Shown piece after piece: positions 15,360 through 19,948 of a DNA stretch of 19,948 bases. Within the stretch, counting starts at the first letter, position 1, and each line of letters starts with the position of its first letter. Made by a program: the position numbers and the translations under genes. Source of the stretch: an uncultured Bacilli bacterium (GTDB lineage: Bacteria; Bacillota_I; Bacilli_A; RF39; UBA660). The notes beneath the pieces are model-generated. The model saw nothing but the letters and a program-made list of their open reading frames with translations, was not told where the DNA came from and searched no databases. The stretch is from contig CAKOWF010000018.1 of the NCBI GenBank assembly GCA_934122215.1, positions 1 through 19,948 of the forward strand, given 5' to 3'.

Positions 15360-17735
15360 CTACTCATTACCTTTTAAACTACTTACCATATCAATTTTAT
15401 CAACTTTTTTAGATAATTTGTAAGAAACTATATAAGATACTAAGAATGTACCTAATAAAGCTATTAAGTAAGTGCTGATATTAATATGAACACCAAAATC
15501 AAAATTATCATCTAAACATGCTTTAAATAACCATGATGTTAAATAGTATCCGCTTGGTAAACCAATAATTATTGATATTATTGTAATCCATATATTTTGT
15601 TCTATAAATATTTTTCTTATTTTTTTATCTTTAAATCCTAATACTTTTAGAGTTGAAAATTGATATTGTTTTTCACTATATGATAGTATACCCATATTAT
15701 AAATTATAATAGCACCTAATAATATAGCAAATACAATTATTATCATAATCATTGTTTTCATCATTGATAACATTGATTCCATACTTGTTTTTAGTGAATC
15801 AATATTTTGAATTAATTCTATTCCTTCAATTTCTTTTATATTACTTAAATCATTATTAGTATAAATAGAATCCGGACTATATTTTAATCCTAAATTTTCT
15901 AGAAATTTTCTAGTAACTGTTATATTTTGATTTTGTGGATCTTTATTAAATCCTATTATTTTTGATTCATAATATTTTGAATCACCATATATATGCCATG
16001 ATATAGTATCTCCTACTTTTAAATCATTTAATTCAGCAAATTTATATGTTACATAAATTCCATCATTAGAGTCTAGATTAATAAATTTATTATCTTTATC
16101 TTGGAATCTAACTAAATGGTTAGCGTCATTAACAAATATTGTATTTGATATTCTATTACCATTTTTATCTTTATATTCTATACCTAAAGTTTCACTTGTA
16201 GAATTACCATATATATTTATTAAATTATTTAAATTATCTTCACTTATATTTTCTCTTATAGTTAATTTATAATCAAAATTATATAAATCTTCAAATTGTA
16301 ATTTTATAAAGTAATTCATACTATTTAACATACCAAATGCACAAACTATTAAAGCAGAACATCCTACTATACCAACTATACCTGTTACAGTTCTAAATTT
16401 GTTTCTAATAATATCTCTGAAATTCCATTTAGTTGAAAAATTTAACTTTTTAAATAAACCCTTAGTTGTAATATTTAAACTACCATTTTTTACTTTTGGA
16501 AGTTCTTTTCTTAAAGATTCTGCAGGTATCTTTTTTAATTCTTTACGACAGGTTAAATAAGTTATGAAAGAAACTACAATTACTACTAACATAGCTACTA
16601 CATAGCTCATTATATTAACTACAGGTACACCATTTGGTACTTCAAAGAAAGACATTTCTAGATTTAAGAAAACACTTCCTATAAAGAATCTTCCAAGCAA
16701 CAAGCCACATATTGAAGCAAATAATGATATAAAGAATCCATAACCTATATAATGCATTGATATTTTTCTTTTTTTAAATCCTAAAGCTTTTAAAGTACCT
16801 ATTTGGAGTTTTTGTTTTTTTATAACTCTTGTCATTGTTGTTATTACAGATAACATAGCAATAAATAAGAATAATCCTGAAAATATGCCTACATAAGAAG
16901 CGCCTTCATCTATTTCACCCTGATACATAGTATAAGATGTTGTATCTTCTATTTTAATGATCGCTAGTGCATTTTTAATATTATCTTCTATATCATTTTT
17001 AACACTATTTACATTATCTTTATTATTAACATCTACCATTATGTAATTATATGGAATATAGTCTTTATAATCAAAATTTGGTAAATATATTTCTACTAAA
17101 TCTTCATTTATATTTAAATTTTTTAATACCATATTTTTTATATAACTTTCTGGTATTTCATTATATGACATATAAACAAATCCAAATACTTTTCTATTAG
17201 GTACTAATTCAGATTCATCTTTTATATCATATAAGTGATCTGGTACATTTATTAATCCTAGAATTTCTTCTTCTAAAGTAAATGTATCATATTGAATTTT
17301 AATAGTATCCCCTACATGTAAATTATTTTCTTTAGCATAAAAATTATCTAACCATACGCCTTTTTTATTTACATCAAAAGGTATACCATCTAATACATAC
17401 ATTTTTGATATATTATTTGATTCTATAAAACTAATTAAATAAGTTTTATCTAAATCATCAGCATCTACACCAGTTAATACTAATTTTCTTTCAGCATCAT
17501 TTACATTATTTAAAGATTTTATTTTTTCTAAATCTTCTTTTGTTAGATTTTCACCCATTATATTTAAGTCTTGTAAATTATTTTCAGTATAGAATTTATC
17601 GGCAGCATTTATCATACCATCCATATATGCTTCTATACCAGAGTACACCATAACTCCTATTAATACCATTAAAAAGATTGTTATAAATTGTGATTTATTT
17701 TGTAATATATCACGGATCATTTTTTTCTTTAACAT
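15360..17735 (-). CDS. Large FtsX/MacB-type ABC transporter permease
   Basis: This is the membrane subunit that works with the ATPase encoded just upstream. About 790 residues hold two FtsX domains. A first membrane helix (about 16-35) is followed by a large extracytoplasmic MacB-like region to about 280. A first three-helix FtsX block (about 284-400, with QIGTLKALGFKKRKI) is followed by a further helix and second extracytoplasmic domain (about 440-660). A C-terminal FtsX block (about 665-785) contains STLKVLGFKDKKI. The repeated T-L-K-x-L-G-F-K motif is the usual coupling element. I prefer the ATG at 17735-17733, one base after the ATPase stop and behind GTGG, to the in-frame ATG at 17753, which lies inside the ATPase gene with no ribosome binding site. 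Such pairs export peptides, lipids or drugs, or act as mechanical signal devices; the substrate is unknown. Confidence 0.9.
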   Translation of the reverse strand: MLKKKMIRDILQNKSQFITIFLMVLIGVMVYSGIEAYMDGMINAADKFYTENNLQDLNIMGENLTKEDLEKIKSLNNVNDAERKLVLTGVDADDLDKTYLISFIESNNISKMYVLDGIPFDVNKKGVWLDNFYAKENNLHVGDTIKIQYDTFTLEEEILGLINVPDHLYDIKDESELVPNRKVFGFVYMSYNEIPESYIKNMVLKNLNINEDLVEIYLPNFDYKDYIPYNYIMVDVNNKDNVNSVKNDIEDNIKNALAIIKIEDTTSYTMYQGEIDEGASYVGIFSGLFLFIAMLSVITTMTRVIKKQKLQIGTLKALGFKKRKISMHYIGYGFFISLFASICGLLLGRFFIGSVFLNLEMSFFEVPNGVPVVNIMSYVVAMLVVIVVSFITYLTCRKELKKIPAESLRKELPKVKNGSLNITTKGLFKKLNFSTKWNFRDIIRNKFRTVTGIVGIVGCSALIVCAFGMLNSMNYFIKLQFEDLYNFDYKLTIRENISEDNLNNLINIYGNSTSETLGIEYKDKNGNRISNTIFVNDANHLVRFQDKDNKFINLDSNDGIYVTYKFAELNDLKVGDTISWHIYGDSKYYESKIIGFNKDPQNQNITVTRKFLENLGLKYSPDSIYTNNDLSNIKEIEGIELIQNIDSLKTSMESMLSMMKTMIMIIIVFAILLGAIIIYNMGILSYSEKQYQFSTLKVLGFKDKKIRKIFIEQNIWITIISIIIGLPSGYYLTSWLFKACLDDNFDFGVHINISTYLIALLGTFLVSYIVSYKLSKKVDKIDMVSSLKGNE

Positions 17736-17736
17736 A

Positions 17737-18447
17737 TTACCACACAACCTCATCTATTTCTTTTGGCTTTTTATTTATTTCATTACTTTCTACTTTACCA
17801 TTTTTAAGTCTAATTACTCTATCAGCTATTTCAGCTATTAAAGAGTTATGTGTAACTATTACTACAGTATTTTCACCATTATTGGCATCACATTGTTTTT
17901 TTAGTAGTTTTAATACTTCTACTCCAGTTTTTGAATCAAGTGCTCCTGTTGGTTCATCACATAAAAGTAAAATTGGATCTTTAGCAATTGCTCGTGCTAT
18001 AGAAACTCTTTGTTGTTCTCCACCTGATAATTGATTTGGAAATTTATTATAATGTTTTTCTAATCCTACTTCTTTTAATATTGTTTTAGCATTCTTTGGT
18101 TTTTTAACAATATCTTTTACTATTTCTACATTTTCAAGTACAGTAAGTGTTGGTAATATATTATAAAATTGAAATATAAATCCAACATTTTCTGCTCTAT
18201 AGTTTGTTAATTCATTATCGTTATAACTAGATATTAAATAATCTCCTACTTTGATTTTACCACTTGTAGGTTTATCCATACCACCTAGTAAATTTAAAAG
18301 TGTTGATTTACCTGCTCCACTTGGGCCTAAAATAACAACAAATTCACCCTTATTGATACTAAAATCAACACCATCCAATGCGTTGTATTTTTTTTCTCCT
18401 ACAACATATGTCTTTTTGACATTTTTAAAACTAATTAATTCTTCCAT
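17737..18447 (-). CDS. ABC transporter ATP-binding protein (MacB/LolD type)
   Basis: This 236-residue cytosolic ATPase drives the permease encoded next to it. It has every core motif: Walker A GPSGAGKS (41-48), Q-loop Gln93, signature LSGGE (140-144), Walker B ILLLCDEPTGALD (159-171) with Asp164 and Glu165, and switch His200 (VIVTHN). The GPSGAGKST and LLxxDEPTGALDS forms and the partner's FtsX domains place it in the MacB/LolD/FtsE group of non-transport-pore ABC systems. The ATG is preceded by AAGGAGATG. It is the first gene of the operon, under a strong promoter divergent from the TetR gene. Its stop is one base from the preferred permease start, so translation is likely coupled. Confidence 0.95.
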   Translation of the reverse strand: MEELISFKNVKKTYVVGEKKYNALDGVDFSINKGEFVVILGPSGAGKSTLLNLLGGMDKPTSGKIKVGDYLISSYNDNELTNYRAENVGFIFQFYNILPTLTVLENVEIVKDIVKKPKNAKTILKEVGLEKHYNKFPNQLSGGEQQRVSIARAIAKDPILLLCDEPTGALDSKTGVEVLKLLKKQCDANNGENTVVIVTHNSLIAEIADRVIRLKNGKVESNEINKKPKEIDEVVW

Positions 18448-18461
18448 AATTCATCTCCTTA

Positions 18462-18546
18462 AATATGATATTTATTTCACATTTCTAATTTATTATATAT
18501 TCATCATATTAATAAGTCAATACAAATATGAAACTTTTCTCATATT
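18462..18546. promoter_or_regulatory. Candidate TetR operator half-sites
   Basis: The 7-mer AATATGA or its complement TCATATT occurs four times: 18462-18468, 18504-18510, 18525-18531 and 18540-18546. The last two form an inverted repeat with an 8-bp spacer, located between the -35 boxes of the two divergent promoters. The 18504 copy lies in the spacer of the ABC promoter, and the 18462 copy in its leader, inside the palindrome AAATATGATATTT (18461-18473). The arrangement suits binding by the adjacent TetR-family protein. Binding is inferred. Confidence 0.55.
18492..18520 (-). promoter_or_regulatory. Promoter of the ABC/P-type ATPase operon
   Basis: On the minus strand TTGACT (18520-18515) and TATAAT (18497-18492) are 17 bp apart, a near-consensus pair. 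Confidence 0.82.
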
Positions 18547-18549
18547 TTG

Positions 18550-18578
18550 TTGTAAATTTTTTTAATAAGCTGTATAAT
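18550..18578 (+). promoter_or_regulatory. Promoter of the TetR-family gene
   Basis: TTGTAA (18550-18555) and TATAAT (18573-18578) are 17 bp apart. The operator-like inverted repeat ends 3 bp before the -35. Confidence 0.8.
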
Positions 18579-18600
18579 ATCATTTAAGGAAGTGATACTT

Positions 18601-19200
18601 ATGTCAGAAATTAGAATTCCAACTCAAAAAAGATCTATTGAAAAAAGAGAAAAAATTATTGAAAAAGGTTTTGAATTAATGTGTAATAATGGATATTTTA
18701 ATACTAATACCAGTGATATTGCTGCTTATGCATCTGTTTCTACCGGTATTATTTATCAATATTTTAATGATAAAAAAGAAATTTTTATTGAAGGAGTTAA
18801 AAATTATTCTGATAATATTATGTTTCCTATTTTGGATGTATTAAAAAATCATAATATTAAAATAGATAATTTGGATGAATTATTAGATAAAATGTTAGAT
18901 GTATTTATAAAAAAACATACCTTAACTAAAAAAGCACATGAAGAAATGATTGCTTTATCTCATTTAGATGATGATATTGCTGAAATATTTCATGATAAAG
19001 AAATTATTACTACTCAAAAAATTGTTGAAGTCTTAAATAATAATGGCATTAATAGTCCTAATTTACTTGAAAAAGTTCATATATTAATAGGTATTGTTGA
19101 AAATTATTGCCATGAAGTTGTTTATCATAAACATAGTTCATTAAATTATGATATTATGAAAAAAGAAGTTATTAATATTATTACTAATATAATAAAATAG
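18601..19200 (+). CDS. TetR-family transcriptional regulator
   Basis: This is a one-component repressor-type DNA-binding protein, 199 residues from the chosen start. The N-terminal helix-turn-helix is at about 15-62: EKIIEKGFELMCNNGYFNTN, then TSDIAAYASVSTGIIYQYF and NDKKEIF. This fits the family pattern G-x5-T-x-x-I-A-x3-G-V-S-x-G-x-x-Y-x-Y-F with an Ala-Ser where G-V-x is common. The C-terminal half is helical and ligand-binding in type, with no recognisable ligand signature. I chose ATG at 18601 because AAGGAAGTGAT sits just upstream; an in-frame GTG at 18592 lies inside that ribosome binding site. It is divergent from the ABC/P-type ATPase operon and most likely controls it and itself. 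The inducer could be a metal or an exported compound. Confidence 0.92.
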   Translation: MSEIRIPTQKRSIEKREKIIEKGFELMCNNGYFNTNTSDIAAYASVSTGIIYQYFNDKKEIFIEGVKNYSDNIMFPILDVLKNHNIKIDNLDELLDKMLDVFIKKHTLTKKAHEEMIALSHLDDDIAEIFHDKEIITTQKIVEVLNNNGINSPNLLEKVHILIGIVENYCHEVVYHKHSSLNYDIMKKEVINIITNIIK

Positions 19201-19226
19201 TATTGAAAAATTCAATACTATTTTAT
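19192..19226. terminator. Bidirectional terminator between the TetR and HdeD-like genes
   Basis: A perfect 16-bp stem (19192-19207 with 19211-19226) has a 3-nt A loop. It contains both stop codons: TAG of the TetR gene (19198-19200) and TAG of the convergent gene (19218-19220). The outer arms are A/T-rich, giving a U-rich 3' side in both directions. Confidence 0.85.
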
Positions 19227-19760
19227 CTTTATTAAAACATATATACTTTCTATTAAATTAATTATTTCTGTTATCAATAATAATATTCCAGCTAATGTAG
19301 TTATAACTATACTAGATCCAAATGGATTAATAATTAATACTACTCCTAATACAATCATTAAAATTGATATTAGTACTAAACCTATAAAACTACTGCCTTC
19401 TACTGATATTAAGTTTATTGATAATTGTAATTTAAATAAATTACTTACTATTATCCATACTCCTAATACTATTGGAAGTATATTTATTAAATCTAATCTA
19501 AATATAAATACTAATATACCATATAGAATTGTTGACATACCTATTATTAAATCTAAACTAAATAGTCTATCTTCTCTACTTGTTGTAAAATAAGTTATAA
19601 AACTACTAACACCATTTATAATCATGATAACTGAAAAAGCTATAATAATTCCTTCTAGCGATTTAATCGGATTTAATATTAATGTGATTCCTAAAATAAT
19701 CATTAGTGCTGAAATAAATATTGAATATCCTTCATATTTTTTGATATAATTTCTTATCAT
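19218..19760 (-). CDS. HdeD/DUF308-like integral membrane protein
   Basis: This 180-residue protein is nearly all membrane: six hydrophobic segments, arranged as three helix-pair repeats of the DUF308 (HdeD) type. The repeated pattern G-x-x-L-I-L-N-P is visible as ITLILNPIKSLEG (about 25-37) and VVLIINPFGS (about 140-149), each followed by a second helix. In E. coli HdeD is linked to acid resistance, but most homologues have no known function, so none is given here. AGGAGG lies 6 nt before the ATG. It is monocistronic and convergent with the TetR gene. No clear promoter is seen; an AT-rich 14-bp palindrome lies about 27 bp upstream of the start. Confidence 0.82.
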   Translation of the reverse strand: MIRNYIKKYEGYSIFISALMIILGITLILNPIKSLEGIIIAFSVIMIINGVSSFITYFTTSREDRLFSLDLIIGMSTILYGILVFIFRLDLINILPIVLGVWIIVSNLFKLQLSINLISVEGSSFIGLVLISILMIVLGVVLIINPFGSSIVITTLAGILLLITEIINLIESIYVLIKIK

Positions 19761-19786
19761 AAATTCCTCCTACTATTATTTTGTAC

Positions 19787-19800
19787 AAATAAATTTATTT
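19787..19800. repeat. 14-bp A/T palindrome upstream of the HdeD-like gene
   Basis: AAATAAATTTATTT is self-complementary. The 19761-19899 stretch otherwise holds no ORF that I can support. It may be chance in A/T-rich DNA. Confidence 0.35.
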
Positions 19801-19899
19801 ATACTTACAAGATTATTGTAGATGGTTTTTATATAACATTCAATATTAAAAAATATAGATTGTTTGATATTATACATATTTATTATTTTTGTTGATTAA

Positions 19900-19908
19900 T
19901 GGTATAAT
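19900..19908 (+). promoter_or_regulatory. Extended -10 promoter of the last gene
   Basis: TGGTATAAT is a perfect extended -10, the same form as the murG promoter. There is no good -35 at 17 bp. The ribosome binding site follows within 7 nt. Confidence 0.6.
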
Positions 19909-19927
19909 TATGTTAGAGGTGACTTGA

Positions 19928-19948
19928 TTGATTAGTTTGTTAGATATT
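19928..19948 (+). CDS. 5' end of an unidentified gene, cut by the window edge
   Basis: AGAGGTGA at 19915-19922 is followed 5 nt later by TTG, opening MISLLDI to the right edge. A TTG start is inferred because no ATG is at a suitable distance within the window; an earlier TTG at 19924 meets a stop after three codons. The true start could lie beyond the edge. Confidence 0.45.

Noticed and set aside
1..19948. CRISPR array, tRNA/rRNA, insertion sequence or prophage
   Set aside because: No spaced repeat series, cloverleaf-type GC-rich stretch, transposase or phage gene was seen on either strand.

Overview
This window is very A+T-rich DNA from a low-GC Gram-positive (Bacillota-type) bacterium that makes peptidoglycan. 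It carries mraY, murG, murB and an ftsQ/divIB-type gene, an RNase HIII, Gram-positive style AGGAGG/AGGTGA ribosome binding sites, TTGACA/TATAAT promoters and many U-tailed hairpin terminators. TGA is a real stop (murG ends in TGA, overlapping the murB start), so the code looks like the standard bacterial one and not the Mycoplasma code. An uncultured gut-type Bacilli lineage is my guess from composition and gene content. I cannot prove it.

Left part (1-4950): cell-wall and division genes on the minus strand. murG-murB-ftsQ form a tight operon (4-nt overlap, then 9-nt gap) with an extended -10 promoter, and it ends at an unusually GC-rich terminator. rnhC lies in the opposite direction after it, then mraY, alone with its own terminator. 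The first codons of another minus-strand gene are cut by the window's left edge.

Middle-left (4979-8360): a two-gene minus-strand operon for secreted proteins. One is a 623-residue SH3/glucosaminidase/dockerin cell-wall hydrolase. The other is a 425-residue beta-sandwich protein with one C-terminal membrane anchor. Then come two plus-strand genes (8362-10160). The first is a CDP-alcohol phosphatidyltransferase-like membrane protein whose catalytic motif is largely replaced. The second is a GT2 glycosyltransferase fused to TPR-like repeats.

Middle-right (10145-13310): a 529-residue coiled-coil protein of unknown role, and a kinase-fold-like gene split by one in-frame TAA.

Right part (13312-19226): a divergent unit made of a TetR-family regulator (plus strand) and an ABC ATPase, a large FtsX/MacB-type permease and a CadA/ZntA-type metal P-type ATPase (minus strand, probably one operon). 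The intergenic region has two good promoters and four copies of a 7-bp half-site. An HdeD/DUF308-like membrane protein follows, and the start of a further plus-strand gene is cut at the right edge.

A theme across the window is economy at gene ends: nine stop codons lie inside or overlap the stem of an intrinsic terminator. I saw no tRNA, rRNA, CRISPR array, insertion sequence or phage gene. No gene-free stretch exceeds about 215 bases.
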